Both the position numbers and the translations under genes were made by a program. A DNA stretch of 64,000 nucleotides, from NCBI RefSeq assembly GCF_009811415.1, contig NZ_BLIG01000050.1:1-64000 (forward strand), in the 5' to 3' direction. The stretch comes from Alteromonas sp. KUL106. Its GTDB lineage: Bacteria > Pseudomonadota > Gammaproteobacteria > Enterobacterales > Alteromonadaceae. Shown here in pieces: positions 35,103 through 44,388 of this stretch (positions within the stretch are counted from its first letter, which is position 1; each line of letters starts with the position of its first letter). Under the pieces are notes generated by a model. That model was not told where the DNA came from and did no database searches. It worked only from the letters and a program-made list of their open reading frames with translations.

Positions 35103-35128
35103 GCGCAGGTTTAACGAAATACCTGCGC
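35103..35128 (-). terminator. Possible weak terminator after lpxD
   Basis: GCGCAGGT (35103-35110) and ACCTGCGC (35121-35128) form a perfect 8-bp stem with a 10-base loop, 10 bp past the lpxD stop. The following minus-strand sequence is only moderately T-rich (CATTTACATT), so efficiency is doubtful. Confidence 0.45.
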
Positions 35129-35138
35129 TCACGCGAGA

Positions 35139-36167
35139 TCAGACCTGTTTTTCGAGGGCTTTAACACGGTCAAATAAACTGCCAATTTTGGCAAGACGCA
35201 CGGTATTTTTGCGCCAATCGCGGTTGGTTTGTGCCGGTTGGCCAGATGAATATACACCAGGTTCTGTGATGTCTTGCACAATCATGGTGTAGCCGGTGAC
35301 CTGAACGTTATCACAAATACTGATATGGCCATTGATTCCCACACCACCGCCAATAATGACATGCTTGCCTATATGGCAACTGCCGGCGATACCAGTAGCA
35401 CCGCATATGCATGAGTGATCGCCAATTATGCAGTTGTGACCGATTTGTACTTGGTTATCGATAATAACGTTTGTACCTAGTATTGTGTCTTCCATTGCAC
35501 CGCGGTCGATGCTGCTGCTTGCTCCAATTTGACTATCATCGCCAATACGAACCGAGCCGGTTTGGGGTATTGGGATCCACACGCCTTTATCGTTTGCGTA
35601 ACCAAAGCCTGCCGCACCAATCACCGTCTGGCTGTGAATCGTTACGCGCTTGCCAATCACTACGTCATGATAAATAGTCACGTTCGGGTGGATAATACAG
35701 CCTTCACCAATATGCGTGCCTCTGCGAATCACGGTATTTGCGCCAACGGTCACGCGGTCGCCAAGCACAACGTTCTCTTCAATGATGACGTTGTGACCTA
35801 GAGATACATCACTGCCGATGCGGGCAGATGGAGCAATCACTGCTGAGTCCGCAATGCCTGTCGCCACCGCAGGGGTCGTATCAAATAACTGCGCAATTAA
35901 GGCAAATGCAGCATGGGGGTTTCGCGCAACTAAGGCTGGAACCGGACTTTCGCCTTTTAAGCTCTCGTGCAGTATTACCGCACCCGCTTGAGTATCTTTT
36001 AACTGCGGCTTGTATTTAGGGTTGGTAAGAAACGAAATTTGATGCGAAGCCGCACCAGATAATGTACCCACTGCAGAAATCGTGATATTTCCATCGCCCT
36101 GCACTTCCCCACCTACATGTTTGGCAAGCTCATCCAAACTGTATGTGCGTTTATTCATAGCGGTCAT
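35139..36167 (-). CDS. lpxD: UDP-3-O-(3-hydroxyacyl)glucosamine N-acyltransferase
   Basis: Third step of lipid A synthesis: adds the N-linked hydroxyacyl chain from acyl-ACP. The protein has an N-terminal uridine-binding domain (YSLDELAKHVGGEVQGDGNI) and a left-handed beta-helix of hexapeptide repeats from about residue 100, with the catalytic-histidine region IDNQVQIGHNCIIGDHS. I start it at the ATG at 36167, preceded by CAGG, giving 342 residues, close to E. coli LpxD. An ATG at 36194 would add nine. It stands alone, away from the usual bamA-skp-lpxD-fabZ-lpxA operon, so it may be a second copy. Confidence 0.9.
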   Translation of the reverse strand: MTAMNKRTYSLDELAKHVGGEVQGDGNITISAVGTLSGAASHQISFLTNPKYKPQLKDTQAGAVILHESLKGESPVPALVARNPHAAFALIAQLFDTTPAVATGIADSAVIAPSARIGSDVSLGHNVIIEENVVLGDRVTVGANTVIRRGTHIGEGCIIHPNVTIYHDVVIGKRVTIHSQTVIGAAGFGYANDKGVWIPIPQTGSVRIGDDSQIGASSSIDRGAMEDTILGTNVIIDNQVQIGHNCIIGDHSCICGATGIAGSCHIGKHVIIGGGVGINGHISICDNVQVTGYTMIVQDITEPGVYSSGQPAQTNRDWRKNTVRLAKIGSLFDRVKALEKQV

Positions 36168-36194
36168 CTTAATTACCTGTTCAAAGATATGCAT

Positions 36195-36684
36195 GTGTTG
36201 AGTTTACCGCTCTGGGGCCGTTCTTTTTCGTTTTAAGCTTCCCCAGAAGCACATGTTTACTCACTTTTATGAAATTAAGTTTACATCAAATCGTCTTGCC
36301 AACCGACGCATAAATCAATCTTTTTAGTGTGAGCGCTCAAAATATCATCAAGCACGAAAACACCCAGCGTAAATGGCAAGGGCCTCTTGACCTTTGCTGT
36401 ACATTTTTACAGCGGCAGGCGCACCATTTATACCAGTCCGCATAGATATTACCCACTTAGTAAGACTTAACATGTTCGTTATCGCGGCATGTTACTGCAG
36501 GTTTAGTGGGTCGACATCAAAGTGACACAACAAACACCAATAGCCCCTAGCACAAACGACCCTGTTACGAGTAGAATATGGCGCAAATAGGACGTGTTGA
36601 ACTTTACCGCCGATTTCTGTGCATTACAGTTCAACACGGCTTATATACTTTTTAATTTTCACCGCTTTCTCAGCGAGGATAAGC
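36195..36684. other. About 500-bp divergent region lpxD / ettA with inverted repeats
   Basis: No gene with a ribosome-binding site or tRNA is seen. Two palindromic elements stand out. One is nested: CCCACT (36452-36457) with AGTGGG (36505-36510), enclosing AACATG (36469-36474) and CATGTT (36488-36493), with 11-base gaps on each side. The second is the 11-bp repeat at 36593-36638. The region is long for this genome and may hold a small RNA or a structured leader. Confidence 0.4.
36593..36638 (+). promoter_or_regulatory. Leader inverted repeat upstream of ettA
   Basis: CGTGTTGAACT (36593-36603) and AGTTCAACACG (36628-36638) are perfect 11-bp complements around a 24-base loop. It lies 47 bp before the ettA start. 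There is no T tract directly after the stem. It could be an operator for a dimeric regulator or an mRNA leader hairpin. Confidence 0.45.
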
Positions 36685-38352
36685 ATGGCTCAATACGTTT
36701 ACAGTATGCACCGCGTGGGCAAGATCGTCCCACCAAACAGACACATTCTAAAAAACATTTCACTTAGCTTTTTCCCCGGCGCCAAAATTGGTGTGCTAGG
36801 TCTAAACGGCGCAGGTAAATCAACCTTGCTTCGCATTATGGCCGGTGTCGATACCGATATTGAAGGTGAAGCACGTCCTCAGCCTGGGCTTAAAGTAGGT
36901 TACCTTCCTCAGGAGCCTCAGCTTGATGAAAGCAAAGATGTCCGCGGCAATATCGAAGAAGCAGTAGCTGACGTGAAATACGCATTGACTCGACTTGACG
37001 AAGTGTACGCGGCGTACGCAGAAGCGGATGCCGATTTCGATGCTCTTGCAAAAGAACAAGGTGAGCTAGAAGCGGTTATCCAGGCTAAAGACGGTCACAA
37101 CTTAGAAAATGCGCTAGAGCGCGCAGCCGATGCACTTCGTCTTCCACCATGGGATGCCGACGTGAGCAAGTTATCCGGTGGTGAACGCCGCCGCGTAGCA
37201 CTATGCCGCCTGCTTCTCGAGAAGCCTGAAATGTTGCTTCTTGACGAACCAACTAACCACTTGGATGCAGAATCAGTAGCATGGCTGGAGCGCTTCCTTC
37301 ATGACTATGAAGGTACTGTAGTTGCGATTACCCACGATAGATATTTCCTTGACAACGTAGCGGGTTGGATTCTAGAACTTGACCGCGGTGAGGGTATTCC
37401 ATGGGAAGGTAACTACTCTTCGTGGTTGGAACAAAAAGAAAACCGACTAGAGCAAGAAGAACGCACCGAAACGGCCCGTATGAAGAGCATGAAACAGGAA
37501 CTTGAGTGGGTGCGCTCAAATCCAAAAGGTCGTCATGCCAAGAGTAAGGCGCGTATGGCCCGCTTTGAAGAACTATCTACCAGCGATTATCAAAAGCGTA
37601 ACGAAACCAATGAGCTTTTCATCCCACCAGGTGAACGCTTGGGTGACAAGGTTATTGAAGTAAGTAACCTTAAAAAGTCTTATGGCGACCGCGTACTTAT
37701 CGATGACTTAACGTTTAAAGTGCCCAAGGGTGCCATTGTAGGTATCGTTGGTCCTAACGGCGCAGGTAAATCAACCTTATTCAGAATGCTTACCGGTGCT
37801 GAGCAACCTGATTCAGGAACCATTGACCTAGGTGAAACTGTTCAGATTGCCGCCGTGGAACAGTTCCGCGACCACATGAACGAAAATAACACCGTGTGGA
37901 AAGAGATTTCTGACGAGCAGGACATTATTCGCATTGGTAACTTTGAGATTAACAGCCGCGCATACTGCAGCCGATTTAACTTTAAAGGTACCGATCAGCA
38001 GAAGTTTATCAAAGACTTGTCAGGTGGTGAGCGCAACCGTGTACACCTTGCAAAACTGCTTAAAGCAGGCGGCAACGTGTTGCTGCTGGATGAGCCAACC
38101 AACGACCTAGACGTAGAAACACTTCGCGCCTTAGAAAACGCATTGTTGGAGTTCCCTGGCTGCGCAATGGTTATTTCGCACGACCGTTGGTTCCTAGACC
38201 GTGTTGCCACACACATCATGGACTATCGCGACGAAGGGAATATTAACTTCTTCGAAGGTAACTACTCAGACTACGAGAGTTGGTTAAAGCAAGAGTTCGG
38301 TCAGGATATTGTTGAGCCGCACCGCCTTAAATATAAGCGTATGGCTAAGTAA
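36685..38352 (+). CDS. ettA: Energy-dependent translational throttle protein EttA
   Basis: ABC-F ATPase that binds the ribosomal E site and gates entry into elongation according to ADP/ATP ratio. The 555 residues equal E. coli EttA. Two nucleotide-binding domains carry Walker A GLNGAGKST and GPNGAGKST, signatures LSGGERRRVALCRLL and LSGGERNRVHLAKLL, and Walker B LLLDEPTNHLD and LLLDEPTNDLD. The linker with the arm (WLEQKENRLEQEERTETARMKSMKQELEWVR) lies between them. The start is the ATG at 36685, with AGGAT upstream; the ORF continues back to 36619 without family similarity. Confidence 0.97.
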   Translation: MAQYVYSMHRVGKIVPPNRHILKNISLSFFPGAKIGVLGLNGAGKSTLLRIMAGVDTDIEGEARPQPGLKVGYLPQEPQLDESKDVRGNIEEAVADVKYALTRLDEVYAAYAEADADFDALAKEQGELEAVIQAKDGHNLENALERAADALRLPPWDADVSKLSGGERRRVALCRLLLEKPEMLLLDEPTNHLDAESVAWLERFLHDYEGTVVAITHDRYFLDNVAGWILELDRGEGIPWEGNYSSWLEQKENRLEQEERTETARMKSMKQELEWVRSNPKGRHAKSKARMARFEELSTSDYQKRNETNELFIPPGERLGDKVIEVSNLKKSYGDRVLIDDLTFKVPKGAIVGIVGPNGAGKSTLFRMLTGAEQPDSGTIDLGETVQIAAVEQFRDHMNENNTVWKEISDEQDIIRIGNFEINSRAYCSRFNFKGTDQQKFIKDLSGGERNRVHLAKLLKAGGNVLLLDEPTNDLDVETLRALENALLEFPGCAMVISHDRWFLDRVATHIMDYRDEGNINFFEGNYSDYESWLKQEFGQDIVEPHRLKYKRMAK

Positions 38353-38392
38353 CAAGAAATCAACACGCCCTAGGTATACCGAAAATAACACC

Positions 38393-38425
38393 AAGGGCCT
38401 TAATCATAAATTAAGGCCCTTTTTA
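38393..38425 (+). terminator. Intrinsic terminator of ettA
   Basis: AAGGGCCTTAAT (38393-38404) and ATTAAGGCCCTT (38410-38421) form a perfect 12-bp stem with a 5-base loop and a T tract. Confidence 0.93.
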
Positions 38426-38500
38426 TTTAACGGCTTTCATTGCGAACGAGCGTAATTTAGCCAATACTGACAGCGTATACGTATAGCAGGTGAAAAATTA

Positions 38501-38908
38501 ATGACCGATAAGCGCCAATTTCAACGTGTGTCGCTAAATGTAAATGGCAGACTGACCCACAACGATATTAGTATCGATGTGATAGTGAGTGATGTTTCAC
38601 TGCAGGGCATCAAGCTTCTGGCCACAGAAACAGCGCTGTTGAACCTACCTTTCGATAGCCACGAACCTTATGTCGCTACGTTCATGGCAAACGAAGACAG
38701 CCCCGTGATTACACTTTATATTTCGCAGTTATACCGCCATGCTGATAGTCGAAAAGAGAGGGTATCGCTCGGTTGTAAAGTCGAGCGCATGGATGTAGAC
38801 AGCATTAGTGCCCTTCGCCGTCTAATTACCTTAAACAGCGAAGACGCCAGCATTGAAGAAAAAGATTTAAACGCATTAGTTAATGCAGTTTATCAAGAAG
38901 CGCATTAA
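38501..38908 (+). CDS. Single-domain PilZ protein (c-di-GMP binding)
   Basis: A 135-residue cytoplasmic protein consisting essentially of one PilZ domain. The c-di-GMP ligands are present: R5-x3-R9 (RQFQR) and D31-x-S33-x2-G36 (DVSLQG). The predicted role is to relay c-di-GMP levels to motility, surface attachment or matrix systems; the partner is unknown. The ATG is preceded by AGGTG 10 bases upstream. It is convergent with radA and lies about 1.7 kb from a second, much larger PilZ protein. Confidence 0.85.
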   Translation: MTDKRQFQRVSLNVNGRLTHNDISIDVIVSDVSLQGIKLLATETALLNLPFDSHEPYVATFMANEDSPVITLYISQLYRHADSRKERVSLGCKVERMDVDSISALRRLITLNSEDASIEEKDLNALVNAVYQEAH

Positions 38909-39030
38909 TAGATACGCCTTTTCATAAGTATCTGCTACACAAGTCCCGCTTGCCTGGTTGTCACGTCATTGTGCATTATGGTTTTACGCCTTCCGCAAAG
39001 CTTGGGGGATTCCGGCACAGACGAATAGCC

Positions 39031-40398
39031 CTACTCTAGCGCATCGAGCGCTTCAGATAGCCTTGCCACCGGCACCACTGTCATGCCATTGATAGGCTGT
39101 TTTGGTGCATTCGCTTTTGGTACGATAGCGCGTTTAAAGCCATGTTTGGCCGCCTCAACAATGCGTTCGATACCATTTGGAACAGGACGTATCTCACCAG
39201 CCAAGCCCACTTCTCCAAATACTATCAATTCTTTAGGTAGTGAACGGTTTCTAAAGCTAGAAATCATAGCCAATAATAGCGCAAGGTCAGCACTTGTCTC
39301 TGAAACCCGAACGCCACCAACCACGTTTACGAAGACATCTTGATCGTTCATCTGTACGTTACCATGACGATGGAGCACGGCTAAAAGCATTGAAAGACGA
39401 TTCTGGTCGAGGCCAACCGCGATACGTCGAGGGTTGGACATCTGCGAGTAATCAACCAGGGCTTGTATTTCCACCAACAAAGGCCGCGTGCCTTCCCAAA
39501 TGACCATTACGCTAGACCCAGGCGTTTCATTGTCACCTCGGCTTAAAAAAATGGCAGAGGGATTACTGACTTCTTTTAACCCTTTTTCTGTCATAGCAAA
39601 TACGCCAAGTTCATTGACCGCGCCAAAACGGTTTTTATGACTGCGTAAAGTACGGTATCGCCCGTCGCTTTCCCCCTCCAGCATCATGGAGCTATCAATA
39701 CAGTGCTCAAGCACCTTAGGGCCGGCTAAGTTTCCGTCCTTAGTCACATGACCAACGATAAACATGGCGATATGATTTTGCTTAGCGAAGCGCGTCAAAT
39801 ATGCCGCGCTTTCTCGCACTTGTGAGACGCTCCCCGGCGCAGATTGGACATCTGAAACGTGCATAACTTGAATTGAGTCGATAACCATAATCTTAGGCTT
39901 TTTCGTGAGCGCTAAATCACAAATAGTTTCCACGTTGGTTTCGGCTAACATCATCAATTTGTCATCAGGAAGATTTAATCGCTTTGCGCGCATGGCCACT
40001 TGCTGAAGTGACTCTTCCCCTGTGACATAGAGAGCGGTTTCATGTTTCGCCATCTGACACATAACTTGAAGCAAAAGTGTGCTCTTACCCGCACCAGGCG
40101 ACCCACCAATAAGCATAGCTGCGCCAGGAACTATTCCGCCACCGAGCACTCTATCAAGTTCTTTAAACGTTGACGTAAATCGCGGCAGCGACGCTAAGTC
40201 TATCGTGTTCAGAGTTTCAATTTTTGCCGCGGTTTGTCCTGCATATCCTGACGTTGTTTGTCGAGCGACACTTTTGGCACTTGCGACGACAAACTCACTT
40301 ATCGTGTTCCACGCTTTACACTCTGAGCATTGCCCTTGCCATCGAGGGAACTCTGCGCCGCAATCAGAACACACATAAGCAGTTTTACGTTTTGCCAT
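39031..40398 (-). CDS. radA: DNA repair protein RadA
   Basis: RecA-like ATPase/helicase that promotes branch migration in recombination. The 455 residues start with a C4 zinc finger (C10, C13, C24, C27), then the RecA core with Walker A GGSPGAGKST and the RadA-specific KNRFG motif (HKNRFGAVNELG). A C-terminal Lon-like domain follows (VNVVGGVRVSETSADLALLLAMISSFRNR, FGEVGLAGEIRPV). All functional segments are intact. Confidence 0.96.
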   Translation of the reverse strand: MAKRKTAYVCSDCGAEFPRWQGQCSECKAWNTISEFVVASAKSVARQTTSGYAGQTAAKIETLNTIDLASLPRFTSTFKELDRVLGGGIVPGAAMLIGGSPGAGKSTLLLQVMCQMAKHETALYVTGEESLQQVAMRAKRLNLPDDKLMMLAETNVETICDLALTKKPKIMVIDSIQVMHVSDVQSAPGSVSQVRESAAYLTRFAKQNHIAMFIVGHVTKDGNLAGPKVLEHCIDSSMMLEGESDGRYRTLRSHKNRFGAVNELGVFAMTEKGLKEVSNPSAIFLSRGDNETPGSSVMVIWEGTRPLLVEIQALVDYSQMSNPRRIAVGLDQNRLSMLLAVLHRHGNVQMNDQDVFVNVVGGVRVSETSADLALLLAMISSFRNRSLPKELIVFGEVGLAGEIRPVPNGIERIVEAAKHGFKRAIVPKANAPKQPINGMTVVPVARLSEALDALE

Positions 40399-40586
40399 AT
40401 TTCAGTATTATCCAATGCCTAAAAAGGGTATTCTAACATGCCATACAAGGGAATTAATCAGAAACCTAAACCTAAGTTTTACTTACAGATTACGCCGAAA
40501 GTATTAACCGTTTTCGGGTTAATGTGTTTTGCTGATTGGCCGATAAAAACTAGAATAGTGAAAATTAAGAGTAAAGTTGCGCCTTC

Positions 40587-43112
40587 ATGAGTCAAGATTT
40601 AAAGCAATACGCTGACATAATTGAACAATTAAAACCTATGGTTAATGAACCTGAGTTTAATCAAGTGTTGCTTCAAATAGCTTCGGATGTGCCGAAAGAG
40701 AAACGCTTCTTGATAAAAATGGAAGTGAAGCGTTTAGCCAAACCTTGTATGCGCACTATTGATTTGAGAGGGCATGTAGATGGCAAATGCAGAAAGTATG
40801 TGCATGAAGGACGAAGCCACTATATGGACGACATTGCTGTTGATAAGTTTGAAGAGCAACTGCGGGTATTCGGGCGTTACACCTATGGCGTATACGAAGC
40901 AGTTCAAAACACGGAAAACAACTTCCGTTTATTAAGGGAAAAAGAGTTAGCGCAAGAAATCGCTAATAAAGATAACCCTTCAGCGCAAAAGCGCTCCGCC
41001 GTTTTAGAGCAATTCAAAGTCCCCACTGTCAACCTTTTAGATTATAGCCAGCGCAATACAGAGCGAATGAACTTTGCGGTAGCTGTTGAAATTGTAAATA
41101 GCGCAAATCAATCAATGCGAGGATTGAGCGTTGATATCTCTCTTGAAGGGCTACAGATAAAGCTCTCGAAAGATGCGTTTTTTAAAACTGGCGAAAAACT
41201 CTTTATCTATTTCAGAGGGTTAGAAAATGAGTTTGCCATGGACAAGAAAAATGGCATCGCTTATACGCTTGTTAAAATAATTACAAAGAACGATATTAAC
41301 TACCTGGCGTTACAGAGAGACCAAGACGTTCCAAACCCTGCTTTTGATAAGTTTCTAGAAAGCTTTATACACGGCAACAAGCGCCGCTATAAAGTGAACA
41401 TGAACAATACGTTGGAAGCAATCACAAGCAAAACGTGTGAGCAGTTTTTCTCCCCACGCAGCCCCACGCTTCCTGTATTCATCGACGCTGTTAACAATGC
41501 GCTAATACCGCGTTTTGCCATGGCCAACGAGGTAAACAGAGAAATCGTCCAGTATTGGCAAGATGAAGAAGACAACTGCCGATTGAATTTTCTTTTGACA
41601 CAGGAGCGGCTTCTTCGGCTTCTCGATAAGTCTGAAGAAATGCGTGAAATGTTTGTTTTCAGCTTTACGCATTTACACGGTGATAAAGTATATTTTTACT
41701 CTGCCTCCTTCGAAGAGCTTATGCAGAAAGATATGCTATTTCGTGTGTTTTTAGGTTTTGGCTCTAGAAAAGCAAGTTGGCGAGTCTATAAAGTAACGCT
41801 CACCGACATGAACCCTGAACAAGCCCATATTCCTCTCTCCATTCCGGATTCAGTTGGAAACAAGGTTAAAAAGCTCAACTCACCGCCTTCAGCGAGATTG
41901 ATGTCGAAACTTAAAAACTTGCAGTTTTTGGCACATATCACAGACGTCACGTCTGTAACTGCCCAAGAAACATACAGCGAGTTTAAATTCAATCGCGGCG
42001 ATCTAACCCATTTGCGTCACTTCGGGCACCCTCGTAACCGCGCTCCATCCGATATCCAAATTGTGCGTTTCAAGTATGAAGAGCAGCGCATAGAAAGCCG
42101 CTATCAACTGAGAACACAAGTTGAAGCACGCTTCAATAATGAGGATACGGTACACAAGGGTGTCAGCGAAGATATTTCCGTGCATGGTCTGGGGCTCAGA
42201 ATAGAGTTGAGCAAGGAATACAAAGGAAACTTAGAAGGTAAAGTGGAAGTCGCCTTCCCTCGCCTCCAAGAAATTTCAAATTCTTTCGACGTTATGCACC
42301 TGCAATATGAAATCATCTACCACAATGTTGATAAGAATATTTTGCATTTAAAGACGATGCCTGGTGATGAGGGAAAGTCCGCCCGTACTTTTTTTGAAGA
42401 GTTGATTAGAAAGAACAAAGCCAAATTAAAAGTAGAAAGTGACGAAGAAACGGTGCCTGGTATTGGTCAGGCACTTCGCTGCATTAATGCGAGAAATGCC
42501 ACGTCTCTATCATTTTTGATGAGTAAAGAAGGCGTTCGCTATACGCCTCAGGCCTGCATTATCGGCAAGCAAGATGAACGGATAACAAACTTAACGACAC
42601 AATACGCTGAACGAGGAAAAGTTAACTTAGAATTCTTGTTTAGAGATCGAAAACAAGACTCTCCTTTTGTTCAAAGCGGGATAAAAGCCGTCAAGCTTGA
42701 AAATATGCCGCTACGGCAGGAGCTTTTTGTCTCGTTTGATGCGTCTCAAAAAGACCCCCGCATGGCAATAATTCCGCGCTATTCAGACAAGTTTGAAAGT
42801 AACGAACAACGTCGTGCTTTTATAAGAGATGCGATGACACGGGGCCAGTTCATAGCAATCCATGTGATGTTAACCACCACAGGGAAACCTGATATGAGCT
42901 TACTTCAAACTGAAATAAACTATGTCACCATGTACGCTGTGCATCGCGCTCGTGAACTAGAGAAAAAATTATGGAGCTTTGCTGCATGCTCTCACCTTGT
43001 CGATGTGACAGATGAAGTGCTCATAAGACACGGCTTCTCAAGAGAAGATATTACCGCAAATAAGACCCTGAAAAGCGTGACATCTGAACAAATTGTTTTA
43101 AACAATGCATAG
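40587..43112 (+). CDS. Large double-PilZ protein, function unknown
   Basis: An 841-residue cytoplasmic protein with two PilZ domains. The first has R156-x3-R160 and D183-x-S185-x2-G188 (DISLEG). The second has R501-x3-R505 and D529-x-S531-x2-G534 (DISVHG). Both keep the c-di-GMP ligands. Residues 1-140, 250-490 and 600-841 match nothing I recognise; no enzymatic motif, membrane segment or signal peptide is seen. Relatives are common in Vibrio, Shewanella and Alteromonas as uncharacterised PilZ proteins. It is monocistronic and divergent from radA. The spaced domains could allow one molecule to bind two dinucleotide dimers. Confidence 0.8.
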   Translation: MSQDLKQYADIIEQLKPMVNEPEFNQVLLQIASDVPKEKRFLIKMEVKRLAKPCMRTIDLRGHVDGKCRKYVHEGRSHYMDDIAVDKFEEQLRVFGRYTYGVYEAVQNTENNFRLLREKELAQEIANKDNPSAQKRSAVLEQFKVPTVNLLDYSQRNTERMNFAVAVEIVNSANQSMRGLSVDISLEGLQIKLSKDAFFKTGEKLFIYFRGLENEFAMDKKNGIAYTLVKIITKNDINYLALQRDQDVPNPAFDKFLESFIHGNKRRYKVNMNNTLEAITSKTCEQFFSPRSPTLPVFIDAVNNALIPRFAMANEVNREIVQYWQDEEDNCRLNFLLTQERLLRLLDKSEEMREMFVFSFTHLHGDKVYFYSASFEELMQKDMLFRVFLGFGSRKASWRVYKVTLTDMNPEQAHIPLSIPDSVGNKVKKLNSPPSARLMSKLKNLQFLAHITDVTSVTAQETYSEFKFNRGDLTHLRHFGHPRNRAPSDIQIVRFKYEEQRIESRYQLRTQVEARFNNEDTVHKGVSEDISVHGLGLRIELSKEYKGNLEGKVEVAFPRLQEISNSFDVMHLQYEIIYHNVDKNILHLKTMPGDEGKSARTFFEELIRKNKAKLKVESDEETVPGIGQALRCINARNATSLSFLMSKEGVRYTPQACIIGKQDERITNLTTQYAERGKVNLEFLFRDRKQDSPFVQSGIKAVKLENMPLRQELFVSFDASQKDPRMAIIPRYSDKFESNEQRRAFIRDAMTRGQFIAIHVMLTTTGKPDMSLLQTEINYVTMYAVHRARELEKKLWSFAACSHLVDVTDEVLIRHGFSREDITANKTLKSVTSEQIVLNNA

Positions 43113-43265
43113 CGGCACGCGTTAATTTCGAGTTGGTTTATCTCGCTCTAGGTATCGGTCAATGGAGGGTTAGCATTATAAGCTCCCCCTCCAGTGACGT
43201 TCGATTGAAAAAATCGATAAACGCGGGAAAACAACGACACAGTTAATTATCTATACGGACTGGTA

Positions 43266-44249
43266 TTATTTATCTAAAAAGTAAAGCAAGCTGTGCAGGC
43301 TACCGATACGTATTGCTACATCCGCTTTTTCATTTACCAATGGTTTGCCATGGCATGCCACACCTAATGCGGACTGCGCCATCATAACTAAATCGTTAGC
43401 GCCATCGCCCATAGCAACTGTTTGAGATAATGGAATATCCCACTTCTCTGCGAGTGTCTTCACTGTTCTGGCTTTTACGTCGGCGTTAACTATTTCACCT
43501 TCAACTTTTCCAGTGAGCTTCTCCCCCTCAACGGCGAGTATGTTGGATATGGCAAAGTCGAGTCCTAGCCTTTGCTTTAGATGATCAGCAAAGTAAGTGA
43601 AGCCACCCGACGCAATGGCGAGTTTCCAATTGGACTTTTTAAGCTCAGAAAGTAAACGTTGAATGCCTGGCATAATAGGTATGCTATCGCGAATCTTATC
43701 AAGATGAGAAACAGGCACGCCCTCTAGGCACGCGACGCGGTGAATCAAACTGTCATTAAACGCAATTTCTCCACGCATCGCTTTCGCCGTCACCTCGGCA
43801 ACCTGCTCTCCTACCCCAGCCAGCTTTGCAATTTCATCGATACACTCTATTTCAATCACCGTGCTATCCATATCCATCACCAGCAAGCCTGGCTTAGACA
43901 GAGAAGGACGCGACAGCTGGAGCCCAATATCCACGTTGAAAGCGGAAGAAACGTCTCCTAGCAGCGGTTTAACATTTTCCAGGTCTGCGTGATTAACCAC
44001 GCCTCGAATTTCGATAACGTCATCACCTAAACACTGATGAAGATGATGAAAAGATAAACTTGATGCGTTAAACACGTCTGTTAATTTGTTTAATACGCCT
44101 TTAACAATGTAAGGCGTAACGGCTTGCCCGATTATGGTTAACGTGTGTGTATAGGCGGTATTGTTATGAGAAGCATTGACACACTGTGAAAGCGAAGATG
44201 CTGTGTGCTGGTCATTGACGTTAAGATTCGAGAAAAGCGTGTTATTCAT
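43266..44249 (-). CDS. serB: Phosphoserine phosphatase
   Basis: Last step of serine synthesis. The HAD-superfamily protein has the catalytic loop MDMDSTVIEIECIDEIA, the second motif AIASGGFTYFADHL and the third AMGDGANDLVMMAQSALGVACHGKPLV. An N-terminal ACT-like region (TLTIIGQAVTPYIVKGVLNKL) precedes it. I use the ATG at 44249 (327 residues); a TTG ten codons upstream is possible, and neither has a strong ribosome-binding site. It is divergent from ahpA, as serB and ytjB are in E. coli. Confidence 0.93.
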   Translation of the reverse strand: MNNTLFSNLNVNDQHTASSLSQCVNASHNNTAYTHTLTIIGQAVTPYIVKGVLNKLTDVFNASSLSFHHLHQCLGDDVIEIRGVVNHADLENVKPLLGDVSSAFNVDIGLQLSRPSLSKPGLLVMDMDSTVIEIECIDEIAKLAGVGEQVAEVTAKAMRGEIAFNDSLIHRVACLEGVPVSHLDKIRDSIPIMPGIQRLLSELKKSNWKLAIASGGFTYFADHLKQRLGLDFAISNILAVEGEKLTGKVEGEIVNADVKARTVKTLAEKWDIPLSQTVAMGDGANDLVMMAQSALGVACHGKPLVNEKADVAIRIGSLHSLLYFLDK

Positions 44250-44388
44250 GGTGAAAACAGAAACTGCAAATATAAGCAAATGGTGCGCTAATGCTAACCA
44301 ATTAGGCTAACTAATAAAATATCATCTTTAAAATTATTTAGAATTCCCCTACTGTTAGTGAAACGCTAAGACTTTATGGACATTTGAA

